A program made the translations under genes and the position numbers. The notes beneath the pieces were generated by a model. It saw only the letters and a list, made by a program, of their open reading frames with translations. It did not search any database and was not told the DNA's origin. Positions 1 to 8,166 of a stretch of 32,304 nt of DNA are shown here, one piece after another (positions within the stretch are counted from its first letter, which is position 1; each line of letters starts with the position of its first letter). Origin of the DNA: Bacteriovorax sp. UBA1852 (GTDB taxonomy: Bacteria; Bdellovibrionota; Bacteriovoracia; Bacteriovoracales; Bacteriovoracaceae); the NCBI GenBank assembly GCA_002338505.1, contig DDIK01000132.1:1-32304 (forward strand), written 5' to 3'.

Positions 1-3000
1 GTCACACCAGAAAATGTATGTAATGTAGTCCAGCTTACGGCCCCAGCACTTAATATGTCAGTTGCTCTTTGCAAAAGACTGTCACTACCGGATGTAACGA
101 CACGATAAGCGTGCCCAGTTACTTTATCAATATCATATCTTTGATAGTAGTCAGTTGGACTCTGACCTGTACCATTGTCCGCGCCTGCGGCCTCCCAAGT
201 GTCACCACCATCTCGAGATTTATGAGTAAATACTCTCCAATTTGAATACACAAGATTCTCGTCAGTTGGGTGCCAACTTAAAGAATGTGTTTTATCGTTA
301 AGAGAAGTCCTCTTGTCATAAGTTGCACCACCATCGGTAGTTCTATAAACTCCAGAAGTAGGATCGTTATAACTCTTACCTGTAATAAGAAACATTGAAA
401 CATCATGAGGATTTAAAGAAAACTCTATCTGCCCTGGAGCATTAGCAGTGACGGATGTGTACAGTGACCAATTTGCACCTTGATCAAATGATCTCCAAAT
501 TTCTCCTGAACCATTCGCTTCTGTATAAATATAAATATCACCATTGATCGCAAATTCATAATTACCGCGACCAAAACCTGCGTCGACATCTAGACTCGCC
601 GAGCTTAAGAGATTCTCACAAGCTCCACCATCGGTATCAACAATTTTATAAAGCGTAGAACTCTGTCCAGCATAGGGAGTTCGATCTGGACCTGGAGATA
701 CAACTAAGTCGGTTGTATATGTTACCGGCAATGTACATTGCTTATCCCAGTTAGCACCATAATCTTCCGATTTATAGACTTCACCAAGTAAATTTCTCGC
801 ATAGATAATATTAGGGTTATCAGGATCAACTTCTGAATCTTGAAAGTTTGGAAGATCATTAATGGCCTCAAAACTTATTTTTTGAACTGACTTAACATCC
901 TTACTCCACACGTACTCAAAAGCTGTAGAGTACGGCTGAAGGATTCCCGAACTATTAACACCAATAATACATATTCTTATTGATGCTCCAAGAGGAAAAG
1001 AAACAAGAGAGTCTGTTATTTTGGTTCCCACAGGAACATTTGCAGAGTAATCAGTTGAATCAATACAAGTATCATTCGCACTTCCTACTTCCTTTATTTT
1101 ATAACGGTAATTCACAACATCACCACCACTAACCGTGACATCCAGCAAAGTTGCAGGAGAGACTAAAGTCGGTAAACCAGTCGCATTGGCAGCTGCAACA
1201 GATCCATCAACAGAAATAGCTCTTCTCTCTTGAAGAGAGTTTCCTGATACATCCGCAGGCTTTGGAACAGGAAAGTTAACTTCTGTATTTCCATAATCAT
1301 CTTCAACGAGTGCTCCACCAAGATCAAGATAACCAACAGTGCTGTGAACAGAAAGATCCGAACTCGTATCATCTTGTTGAACAGTATATTGAAAACGCAT
1401 TTCAGTTCGATCGCCATTTTGTCCTGTATATGCGACCTGTCTGTCGATGGCCCCAGTTTCAAGAAAGAGTCTTGGACTACCACCTGTCGTATTAACAACA
1501 ACAGGTTCATCAAACTTAACAACAAGATCGACGGTTTGATCAAGTGTATAAAGGCCATCATCTGGAGCACCATTTAATGAATCGACATATGAAATAAGTG
1601 GTGGAACCTGATCCTGAACTATAACTTCAAAATCATAAGTCACAGCTACATTATCTGTACTATTTTCATCATCAAAGCTGACACCAATATTACATGTTCC
1701 CACATACATATCATTTGGTAGAAAGCTAATGACACCTGATCCTGTATCAATTGTTAGTGTGTCGGCAACTGTTGAACAATCAGTCCCAGTAGTTGGCGCG
1801 ACTAATGAATAGACTCCATAGGTTTCATCTGTTGAGACCATATTAAAGTCTGTTGCTGTATTTTGAATAACTGCTGCATACTGCACAGGAGCGTTCGTGT
1901 GCTGCATATTTATAGTAGAAGGATTCGTTCCAAAAGAAATAATTGGCCTTACGTTGTCTATCGTTATATTTGCTGTCAGAGTTGGAGAAACAAGCGCATC
2001 AGAACCAGTTGCTTTTATCGTAAAAGTACACGCACCAACATGATTATCATTAGGAGTTCCAGTCATAACACCAGTGGCACTCGCAACTGAAGGAATCCAA
2101 GCACAAGTATTTGTATCAGCACTCCAAGTGTGAGTATCACCAGTATCTGGATCATCAATTGTAGGCGTACAAGTATAGGCCACATCTTCATCATGGTTCC
2201 CGTCACAACTAACAGGTAAAGAGACAACGGCATTATCTGGACTAGGAATCATGGTGACAACAAATTCATCAAAACCAATATTATCTGAAGCCTGACCGTC
2301 ATCAAATTGAATTCTTATATTACAATTCGTATCGTAGTTAATTGCTGGTGCAAAAGTAACGGCTCCAGTTGATGCGTCAACAGAAACAGTCCCTTCAGAC
2401 TGACAATCATTTGAAGAAGCAGCAACGACACTATAAGAGCCATAACCCTCATCAGTTGAAGCAACATCAGCATCAGCTCGAATTTCAGTGGAAGCAGAGT
2501 CTTCTGCTAATGAAACATCTGCAATGGTAAAAGAAGGCTGAACATTGTTAACTGTTAAGTTATACGTTCTATCAACTTGATACTCTCCATCATCAGCTCT
2601 CACAACAAGATCACAAGTTCCCACATCACTTCTAGCAGGAGTACCTGTTATATTTCCTGTTGTTGCATTAATCGCCAACCATGAACAAGTATTTCCTGGA
2701 GCAAATGACCAAGTCACAGTATCATTTTCAACATCTGTGTACGCGCCTGTACATGAATAAGCAACAAGCTCATCAACGGAACTAGCACATGCGCTTGTAA
2801 TAGCATGGATATCATTTCCAGCAGTGACAACAATTGTCGTTTGTTGAGCTGCCGTGTTACCAGAAAGGTTTCCATCATCAAAAACGACTCGAACATTACA
2901 GTTTTGATCAAAATTAAGGGCCGGAGTATAAGTGACCTCTCCATTACTTGGGTTAATACTAACAGTCCCATTATCAGAACACTTCGTTCCAGTTGTATTT

Positions 3001-4109
3001 GCATTATCTAAAGAATAAGTTCCAAAGCCCTCTTCATCGGATGAAACATTAACGGCCGAGAGTACCACAGTTGCAGGATCATCCTCAGTTATTGGATTCA
3101 CAGTCGAAAGAGGACTAAGCACAGGTGTAACATTATTAATAGTTACCGATCTCGTGTAAGCAACAGAGTCTACATTACCATCATTTACGACGACACTAAC
3201 ATTACAACCACCAACCTGATCATCATTTGGTGTTCCACTAATCGCACCAGTCGTAGGATCAACACTTACCCAAGGGCATGTATTTGAAGACGCTAAGGAC
3301 CAGGTATGTGTGTCTTCAATATCGTTATCTACAAAAGACAAGGTTGAACAATTATAAGTTACGTCCTGACTGATTGAAGCTGTTGCACAACCACCAGTAA
3401 TGTCTGGCTGATCATTATTTGAGACGACGTTAATCGAGAATTCATTATAGGCGATGTCACTACCAGGATTTTGATCATCAAAGCCAACAACAACATTACA
3501 TGCACCAGTAAAGTTTAAATTAGGGCCAAATGATACCGCCCCAGTCTGTTCATTAACATTGAGTGTCCCATTATCTGAACACTTCGTTCCGGTTGTACTG
3601 GCATTATCAAAAAAGTAAATACCATGTCCCTCGTCAGTTGCCTGAACAAGGACATCACTTAAAACTTCAGCTAATGCTGAATCTTCTTCAATATTGTTAA
3701 CATCAGGAATATTTAAAAGTGGATTGATATTTCGTACAATAACTTTAGCTTTCAAATAAACATTACTACCATTGTCATTAAGAGAAATTTGAAAATCACA
3801 AGTTCCGACATGGTCATCATGAGGGCTGGAGATAATAGTATTGGAGCCATCGATACTGACAAACTCACAAGTATTCCCAGCATCAAGGACAACTCTAGTC
3901 GCTGAACTTATTTGAGTACTATTAAAAGTATCACTACACTGTGTAAACAAGACCCCTGATAAATCTGTAGAATCCTCGTCTATAGTCACCTGACAAAAGT
4001 TATCTTTAATTTCAAATTCTTTTAGAGTATCTTCCGCAATTGGCGCACCATCTCCACCACTACATGAGACAATCGTAAGTAACGAAAATAATAAAATAAA
4101 CTTCACCAT
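1..4109 (-). CDS. Giant repeat lipoprotein with Ig/cadherin-like repeats and Asp-box C-terminal part (3' end outside window)
   Basis: One uninterrupted frame of 1369 codons runs from ATG at 4109 off the left edge, so the C-terminus is missing. The N-terminus is a short lipoprotein signal with lipobox IVSC, acylated Cys near residue 16, followed by SGGDG. Residues ~27-836 hold four bipartite units of ~200 residues. Each unit has a He_PIG-like half (HTW, NTCxW, TGxxxGTPNDxxVGxC) and a cadherin-like half (DEGYGxYS, TGxVxFxPxxNFxxxCNVxVxFDDG), each with paired Cys that could form disulfides. Residues ~843-970 resemble an Ig-like domain of large adhesins (FDEPVVV, AISVDG). Asp-box motifs (SxDxGxxW type) follow near residues 1116, 1206, 1259 and 1300, suggesting a beta-propeller of the sialidase/Vps10 kind. 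It is probably a surface adhesin or binding protein; the ligand is unknown. No clear SD precedes the ATG, and its promoter was not found. Confidence 0.85.
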   Translation of the reverse strand, partial: MVKFILLFSLLTIVSCSGGDGAPIAEDTLKEFEIKDNFCQVTIDEDSTDLSGVLFTQCSDTFNSTQISSATRVVLDAGNTCEFVSIDGSNTIISSPHDDHVGTCDFQISLNDNGSNVYLKAKVIVRNINPLLNIPDVNNIEEDSALAEVLSDVLVQATDEGHGIYFFDNASTTGTKCSDNGTLNVNEQTGAVSFGPNLNFTGACNVVVGFDDQNPGSDIAYNEFSINVVSNNDQPDITGGCATASISQDVTYNCSTLSFVDNDIEDTHTWSLASSNTCPWVSVDPTTGAISGTPNDDQVGGCNVSVVVNDGNVDSVAYTRSVTINNVTPVLSPLSTVNPITEDDPATVVLSAVNVSSDEEGFGTYSLDNANTTGTKCSDNGTVSINPSNGEVTYTPALNFDQNCNVRVVFDDGNLSGNTAAQQTTIVVTAGNDIHAITSACASSVDELVAYSCTGAYTDVENDTVTWSFAPGNTCSWLAINATTGNITGTPARSDVGTCDLVVRADDGEYQVDRTYNLTVNNVQPSFTIADVSLAEDSASTEIRADADVASTDEGYGSYSVVAASSNDCQSEGTVSVDASTGAVTFAPAINYDTNCNIRIQFDDGQASDNIGFDEFVVTMIPSPDNAVVSLPVSCDGNHDEDVAYTCTPTIDDPDTGDTHTWSADTNTCAWIPSVASATGVMTGTPNDNHVGACTFTIKATGSDALVSPTLTANITIDNVRPIISFGTNPSTINMQHTNAPVQYAAVIQNTATDFNMVSTDETYGVYSLVAPTTGTDCSTVADTLTIDTGSGVISFLPNDMYVGTCNIGVSFDDENSTDNVAVTYDFEVIVQDQVPPLISYVDSLNGAPDDGLYTLDQTVDLVVKFDEPVVVNTTGGSPRLFLETGAIDRQVAYTGQNGDRTEMRFQYTVQQDDTSSDLSVHSTVGYLDLGGALVEDDYGNTEVNFPVPKPADVSGNSLQERRAISVDGSVAAANATGLPTLVSPATLLDVTVSGGDVVNYRYKIKEVGSANDTCIDSTDYSANVPVGTKITDSLVSFPLGASIRICIIGVNSSGILQPYSTAFEYVWSKDVKSVQKISFEAINDLPNFQDSEVDPDNPNIIYARNLLGEVYKSEDYGANWDKQCTLPVTYTTDLVVSPGPDRTPYAGQSSTLYKIVDTDGGACENLLSSASLDVDAGFGRGNYEFAINGDIYIYTEANGSGEIWRSFDQGANWSLYTSVTANAPGQIEFSLNPHDVSMFLITGKSYNDPTSGVYRTTDGGATYDKRTSLNDKTHSLSWHPTDENLVYSNWRVFTHKSRDGGDTWEAAGADNGTGQSPTDYYQRYDIDKVTGHAYRVVTSGSDSLLQRATDILSAGAVSWTTLHTFSGV

Positions 4110-4224
4110 AGAATCATTATCGACGACAAATTGGGTTGTTTGAGTAAAAAGGGTATAAAAATAAACACTTCTTTCACAGAAATGAATAAGGCGTTTAATT
4201 ACAGTCACTTAGGACTTAAGCCAT

Positions 4225-4242
4225 GGTTAACTAATATTAACC
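4225..4242. promoter_or_regulatory. Inverted repeat upstream of the giant lipoprotein gene
   Basis: GGTTAA-ctaata-TTAACC is a perfect 6-bp inverted repeat, 116 bp upstream of the lipoprotein start. The gap 4110-4346 holds no gene I can support. The repeat could be a regulator site; AT-rich chance is the alternative. Confidence 0.25.
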
Positions 4243-4346
4243 TAGAAATGTTAACAAAATCTCACATTTTGAATCTTGTCTGAATACTGGCAATATATAT
4301 TGACAGTTAAATAGCTTCTCTTGTGACAAATTTAAGATTCGCAGAC

Positions 4347-4372
4347 AAAAAAGGCCCTCGTATTGAGGGCCT
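4347..4372 (-). terminator. Intrinsic terminator of fusA
   Basis: Read on the minus strand, AGGCCCTC-aatac-GAGGGCCT forms a perfect 8-bp GC-rich stem (4352-4372) followed by a run of T (plus-strand A at 4347-4352). It lies 30 bp after the EF-G stop codon, so it ends fusA transcription before the lipoprotein gene. Confidence 0.9.
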
Positions 4373-4402
4373 CATGTAAAAACTCAGTAACTGAAAATTT
4401 AA

Positions 4403-6568
4403 TTAATCATCAGAAGCAAGCTTCTCTTTTCTCTCTGCCATAACAGCAGTTTGAATACTTGATGGGCAATCCATATACTTTGCAAATTCCATCGTGTAAC
4501 TTGCTTTCCCCTGTGACATAGATCTTAAGTCATTTGAATAACCAAACATCTCAGAAAGAGGAACAAGAGCGTTAATGATTACTTCTCCACCTGGATCTGT
4601 CTCAGAACCTTGAATTTGACCTCTTCTTGAACTTAAATCACCAATAACAGAACCTTGGAATTCATCAGGAGTTGTAACTTCAACTTTCATGACAGGTTCC
4701 ATAAGAACTGGTTGTGCTTTATTAATAGCTTGTCTCATCGCTTGTCTTGAAGCAATACGGAAGGCCATATCACTTGAATCGACGTCGTGTGACTTACCAT
4801 CTTGAAGAAAGATTTCACAGTTAATAACTGGGAAAGCTGCCAATGGACCTTGATCCATAACGTCTCCAAAACCTTTCTCACAAGCTCCAATGAATTCAGT
4901 TGGAATAGATCCACCTTTAATTTCATTATTAAATTTAAAAATTTGATCTTCTTTCTCTTTATCTTCATCTTGAAGAGGCTTAAGAACACCAACAACTTGA
5001 CCAAATTGACCAGAACCACCAGTTTGCTTCTTGTGAGTATAATCAAATCTAGCTTCAGATCTAATAGTCTCTCTATAGTTAACCTGAGGAGCACCTACGA
5101 TAACGTTTGCACCAAACTCACGCTTGAGTCTTTCAACATAAATCTCCAAGTGAAGCTCACCCATACCTGCGATTCTTGTCTCACCAGATTCTTCATCTGT
5201 GAAAACATGAAAAGTTGGATCTTCCTTAAGGAATTTTGCAAGACCTTTAGACATCTTCGCTTGCTCACCCTTATCTTTACAAGCAATTGAAAGCTCAATT
5301 ACTGGAATTGGTACGTGAATACCTTCAAGTGATAAGTGAGTATTATCATCATTACCAACAAAAGTATCACCTGAAGCACAGTCAATACCAACGATTGCAA
5401 TGATATCTCCAGCGTGAGCTGAATCAATATTCTCTCTATCATTTGAGTTCATACGAACCATTCTACCAATACGAATCTTCTTCTTTGTTCTTGTATTGTA
5501 AACAGTCTCACCCTTATTAAGAGTTCCTCTGTAAATTCTTGTATAAGTTAATTGTCCAAATTGCTCATCAGTAATCTTAAAAGCCATCGCTAGTAAATCT
5601 TCTGCTGGATCTGGGTTAATCTCTACTTTAGAGTCATCTGCTTCATTCGTTGCAGTTGGTTTCGCACAAGTAAGTGGAGAAGGAAGGTATCTCGCAACAG
5701 CTTCAAGAAGTGCCTGAACACCTTTATTCTTAAATGCTGACCCCATATAAACTGGAGTTAGTTGTAGAGACTGAACACCAATCTTGATACACTTATGAAG
5801 TTCTTCATCAGTTGGCTCCTCACCTTCTAAGTATCTCTCCATAACATCATCATCGTACTCAGCAACAGCATCAACCATTGTAGATCTTAGCTCTTCAACT
5901 TTATCCGCAAGATCAGCTGGACAGTCTTCGATTCTAATATTTTCACCATTATCACCATCATAGAACCAAGCTTTTCTTGTAATAAGATCAACAGCTCCTG
6001 CGAACTCATCTTCAGATCCAATCGGACATTGCATAAGTACTGCATTATGGTTTAGTTTGTCTCTTAGGGCATCTCTACCGTTAAAAGCGCTTGCTCCCAT
6101 TCTGTCCATCTTATTTAAGAAAGCCATTCTTGGAACGTTATATCTCTTCATCTGTCTATCAACTGTGATTGACTGAGATTGAACCCCAGAAACAGAACAT
6201 AGAACAAGAATTGCACCATCAAGAACTCTTAGAGATCTCTCAACTTCAACTGTGAAGTCAACGTGGCCCGGAGTATCGATAATATTAATTCTAGTATCTT
6301 TTTCAATACCGTCTGCAAACTCAGTACCCTTATTAGAAATACCTTTCCAATGAACAGTTGTAGCTGCTGAAGTAATTGTAATACCTTTTTCTTTTTCAAG
6401 TTCCATGTGATCCATCTTGGCACCGTCACCGCCACCACGGACGTCTTCGATTTTGTGAATCATGTCACAGTAAAAAAGGATTCTTTCGGTAAGAGTTGTC
6501 TTACCAGAGTCAATGTGTGCCGAAATACCAATGTTTCTGGTCTTGGCCATAAGTTTGTTGTTAACCAT
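4403..6568 (-). CDS. fusA: Elongation factor G, mitochondrial-EFG1/spd-like type
   Basis: Translational GTPase that moves tRNA and mRNA through the ribosome after peptide transfer. It has 721 aa, with the G motifs AHIDSGKTT (residues 17-25), GITITSAAT, DTPGHVDF and NKMDR in order, then EF-G domains II-V. Start: the frame opens with TTG at 6580, but GGAG at 6575-6578 lies 6 nt before ATG 6568, so 6568 is preferred; ATG 6547 (MAKTRN) is the alternative. The switch I region (HKIEDVRGGGDGAKMD), the domain IV segment DYTHKKQTGGSGQFGQV and the C-terminal FGYSNDLRSMSQGKASYTME recall human GFM1 and the bacterial spdEFG1 group more than E. coli FusA. It is not next to rpsL, rpsG or tuf, so it may be one of two EF-Gs. 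It is monocistronic, with its own promoter and terminator. Confidence 0.95.
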   Translation of the reverse strand: MVNNKLMAKTRNIGISAHIDSGKTTLTERILFYCDMIHKIEDVRGGGDGAKMDHMELEKEKGITITSAATTVHWKGISNKGTEFADGIEKDTRINIIDTPGHVDFTVEVERSLRVLDGAILVLCSVSGVQSQSITVDRQMKRYNVPRMAFLNKMDRMGASAFNGRDALRDKLNHNAVLMQCPIGSEDEFAGAVDLITRKAWFYDGDNGENIRIEDCPADLADKVEELRSTMVDAVAEYDDDVMERYLEGEEPTDEELHKCIKIGVQSLQLTPVYMGSAFKNKGVQALLEAVARYLPSPLTCAKPTATNEADDSKVEINPDPAEDLLAMAFKITDEQFGQLTYTRIYRGTLNKGETVYNTRTKKKIRIGRMVRMNSNDRENIDSAHAGDIIAIVGIDCASGDTFVGNDDNTHLSLEGIHVPIPVIELSIACKDKGEQAKMSKGLAKFLKEDPTFHVFTDEESGETRIAGMGELHLEIYVERLKREFGANVIVGAPQVNYRETIRSEARFDYTHKKQTGGSGQFGQVVGVLKPLQDEDKEKEDQIFKFNNEIKGGSIPTEFIGACEKGFGDVMDQGPLAAFPVINCEIFLQDGKSHDVDSSDMAFRIASRQAMRQAINKAQPVLMEPVMKVEVTTPDEFQGSVIGDLSSRRGQIQGSETDPGGEVIINALVPLSEMFGYSNDLRSMSQGKASYTMEFAKYMDCPSSIQTAVMAERKEKLASDD

Positions 6569-6629
6569 CTCAATCTCCAAATTATATAGTCATGATTAAA
6601 GTTAGATAAAATAAGTAAATTATCAGGGA

Positions 6630-6658
6630 ATAATAAGTGACACCACGTATACCGTCAA
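6630..6658 (-). promoter_or_regulatory. Sigma70-type promoter of fusA
   Basis: On the minus strand TTGACG (6658-6653), a 17-nt spacer and TATTAT (6635-6630) each match the consensus at 5 of 6 positions. The start point would be near 6623, giving a ~55-nt leader before ATG 6568. Confidence 0.65.
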
Positions 6659-6778
6659 TTTAAAATTCGCTCTATTAATCGAATTATGCTCATCGTCATA
6701 GCACTCAAGATTCTACAGTCCTTTTTTATAGGGAATATTTGTTTAATCATTTGTTTTTACAAGTTTTGAGATTTGATA

Positions 6779-6807
6779 TTGACAATAATTTAAGAAGTCC
6801 TTAAAAA
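6779..6807 (+). promoter_or_regulatory. Probable promoter of the 6840 gene
   Basis: A perfect TTGACA (6779-6784), a 17-nt spacer and TAAAAA (6802-6807, 4 of 6) place the start point near 6814, ahead of GGAG 6827-6830 and ATG 6840. It is divergent from the fusA promoter. Confidence 0.5.
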
Positions 6808-6839
6808 CTCCTACGCAACATTAATTGGAGAAACGACAA

Positions 6840-7469
6840 ATGGGTAGAGATCTTAAAAAAGAACTCCTTTACGAATCTGTAAAAACACTTGTTGAATGCG
6901 ATGAAAGACACATCCTCTTAGCTCAACCAAAACTTTACACGCTCTTTAGCATTTCTTTTCAATACATGCTCTTTCAATCACAAAAAGAATGTGGAGCTTA
7001 TATTATAAGAGTGGAAGATTCAAAGCTCGCAGAGAAGCTGGCCAGAAAATCAAAAGACCCTTCAACAAGGAAATTCATCCAATCAATTCTTATTCCAAGA
7101 AAGATCAAATATGGAAAGTCCATGTTCTATATTGATTTCTTTAATATCAATAGCTGGAATATGACAGCTGAAATTCCACCAGAAAAAATCAAAGGTGCAA
7201 TCATCGTTAAAGACGCTAACGATAAGCCGATGACTTTTTCTGAAGAGTCTGAAGCTGACATGGAATTAAAAGAGGCCATCGCTGCCCTTCCAGAGAATTA
7301 CTACTTAGAATTTCTCAAAGAGGTATGTCCAAAGACTGTGACAATTTCATTTGATGCCCAGTTCAATGGTCTTCATAATATCGAGTTTCCTTTTATCAAA
7401 AAAGAAGAGACCAAAACCATTTCTGGAGTTACAATAGCTAAAGACATTAGTTGGGATAATATCGACTAA
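6840..7469 (+). CDS. Hypothetical 209-aa cytoplasmic protein
   Basis: I do not recognise this family. The product is a soluble, charged protein with no signal peptide, no membrane segment and no clear catalytic motif. An in-frame TTG lies at 6825, but GGAG at 6827-6830 followed by 9 nt and ATG 6840 fixes the start at MGRDLKKELL. The middle is basic (KLAEKLARKSKDPSTRK, about residues 60-76). The last third is acidic and ends DISWDNID. Normal codon use and a good promoter and SD support a real gene. A possible small membrane ORF overlaps its stop codon on the same strand. Confidence 0.75.
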   Translation: MGRDLKKELLYESVKTLVECDERHILLAQPKLYTLFSISFQYMLFQSQKECGAYIIRVEDSKLAEKLARKSKDPSTRKFIQSILIPRKIKYGKSMFYIDFFNINSWNMTAEIPPEKIKGAIIVKDANDKPMTFSEESEADMELKEAIAALPENYYLEFLKEVCPKTVTISFDAQFNGLHNIEFPFIKKEETKTISGVTIAKDISWDNID

Positions 7470-7654
7470 TTGACCAAGGGGCTTTTACGCAAAAGAAACT
7501 CTTAAACGCTATTAAAGTTGTCTTTATCTTATCGACGATTTATCTCGCTTACCAAATGTATTCGCTTCGAACGACAAATAAAACCGACAGTTATGAAGGC
7601 AAGGACTTTCAAAACCAAACTAAGAATAAGAAGACTTCTGGTTTTTCATTTTAG
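7469..7654 (+). CDS. Possible small membrane protein, ATT start or gene remnant
   Basis: A frame open from 7460 to the TAG at 7652 encodes about 60 residues: a short lead (IDQGAFTQKK), one clear hydrophobic helix (LNAIKVVFILSTIYLAYQMY) and a polar Lys/Asn/Gln-rich tail ending SGFSF. This looks like a type II single-pass membrane protein. The frame has no ATG, GTG or TTG before the helix; the only candidate initiator is ATT at 7469, which overlaps the stop of the upstream gene. It could be an ATT-initiated coupled gene, a remnant that lost its start, or chance. The frame is -1 relative to the upstream gene, but no slippery heptamer is visible at the junction. Confidence 0.3.
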   Translation: MDQGAFTQKKLLNAIKVVFILSTIYLAYQMYSLRTTNKTDSYEGKDFQNQTKNKKTSGFSF

Positions 7655-7727
7655 TGGACTGGGCACAAGACAAAAAAATATAAACAATAAAGAAACAATT
7701 CCTTTTTACACATGATCTACTTTCTTA

Positions 7728-7756
7728 TTGATACTTTTCTTACCTTGTTCTATCAA
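7728..7756 (+). promoter_or_regulatory. Probable promoter of the 106-aa secreted protein
   Basis: TTGATA (7728-7733, 5 of 6), a 17-nt spacer and TATCAA (7751-7756, 4 of 6). The start point would be near 7763, leaving a short leader that contains the SD at 7778-7782. Confidence 0.35.
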
Positions 7757-7787
7757 AGTGCCACAAATATATTTGAGGGAGGCATAT

Positions 7788-8108
7788 TTGAAAACTTTTA
7801 TAATGGCACTAGGACTACTTATTACTTTAACAAGCTTTGGGAAAGAAATCGATTGTACAAATCAAAGCCTATACTGGCAGGAAGATTCTCTGTACCTTAA
7901 CTTTGAAACAATGAGTGGCTCATATTTTGACAACGATACAAGTAGAGATCTTGAGTGCTTCAAGTCAGAAATCAGTGAAGAAGAAGGATACGTTTATTGC
8001 CATGAAGATGGAGACGCTACAAGTTTAGCAACAAGAGTCGATCCTAACGGTAAGGCAACTATTATATACAGTGTAGACCAATGGATAGACTTTAGTTGTG
8101 ATATCTAA
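7788..8108 (+). CDS. Small secreted protein with four cysteines (TTG start)
   Basis: Unrecognised 106-aa protein. Start: GGAGG at 7778-7782 lies 5 nt before TTG 7788, which gives a textbook Sec signal (MKTFIMALGLLITLTSFG) with probable cleavage before KEIDC. Longer upstream in-frame starts would bury the signal peptide. The mature part, about 88 residues, is acidic and has exactly four Cys (in IDC, LECF, VYCH and FSCD), consistent with two disulfides in the periplasm or outside the cell. A small beta-rich fold is plausible (KATIIYSVDQWIDFSC). I cannot give a function. No homologue comes to mind, so it may be lineage-specific. Confidence 0.7.
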   Translation: MKTFIMALGLLITLTSFGKEIDCTNQSLYWQEDSLYLNFETMSGSYFDNDTSRDLECFKSEISEEEGYVYCHEDGDATSLATRVDPNGKATIIYSVDQWIDFSCDI

Positions 8109-8166
8109 AACCTAATGGCCGTGAAATAACACAATCTACAATAACTGAGATATTAGTTTTTCTATT

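Noticed and set aside
1163..3011. Several open frames of 60-136 codons on both strands inside the left region
   Set aside because: All lie inside the continuous 1369-codon lipoprotein frame, which alone gives a lipoprotein signal and recurring protein motifs.
1797..3650. Regular ~600-bp repeats as a possible CRISPR or tandem DNA array
   Set aside because: The repeats are diverged protein-coding modules, too long and too variable for CRISPR; similarity is at the protein level.
4802..5290. A 162-codon plus-strand frame antisense to fusA
   Set aside because: It is a by-product of the codon bias of EF-G on the other strand, and its protein has no domain pattern.
6569..6580. TTG at 6580 as the EF-G start
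   Set aside because: Its own SD would be missing, and the GGAG overlapping it is correctly spaced for ATG 6568.
7518..7715. A 65-codon plus frame overlapping the small membrane ORF
   Set aside because: It is out of phase with the hydrophobic helix frame, has a strongly basic composition (RRLLVFHF) and no SD.
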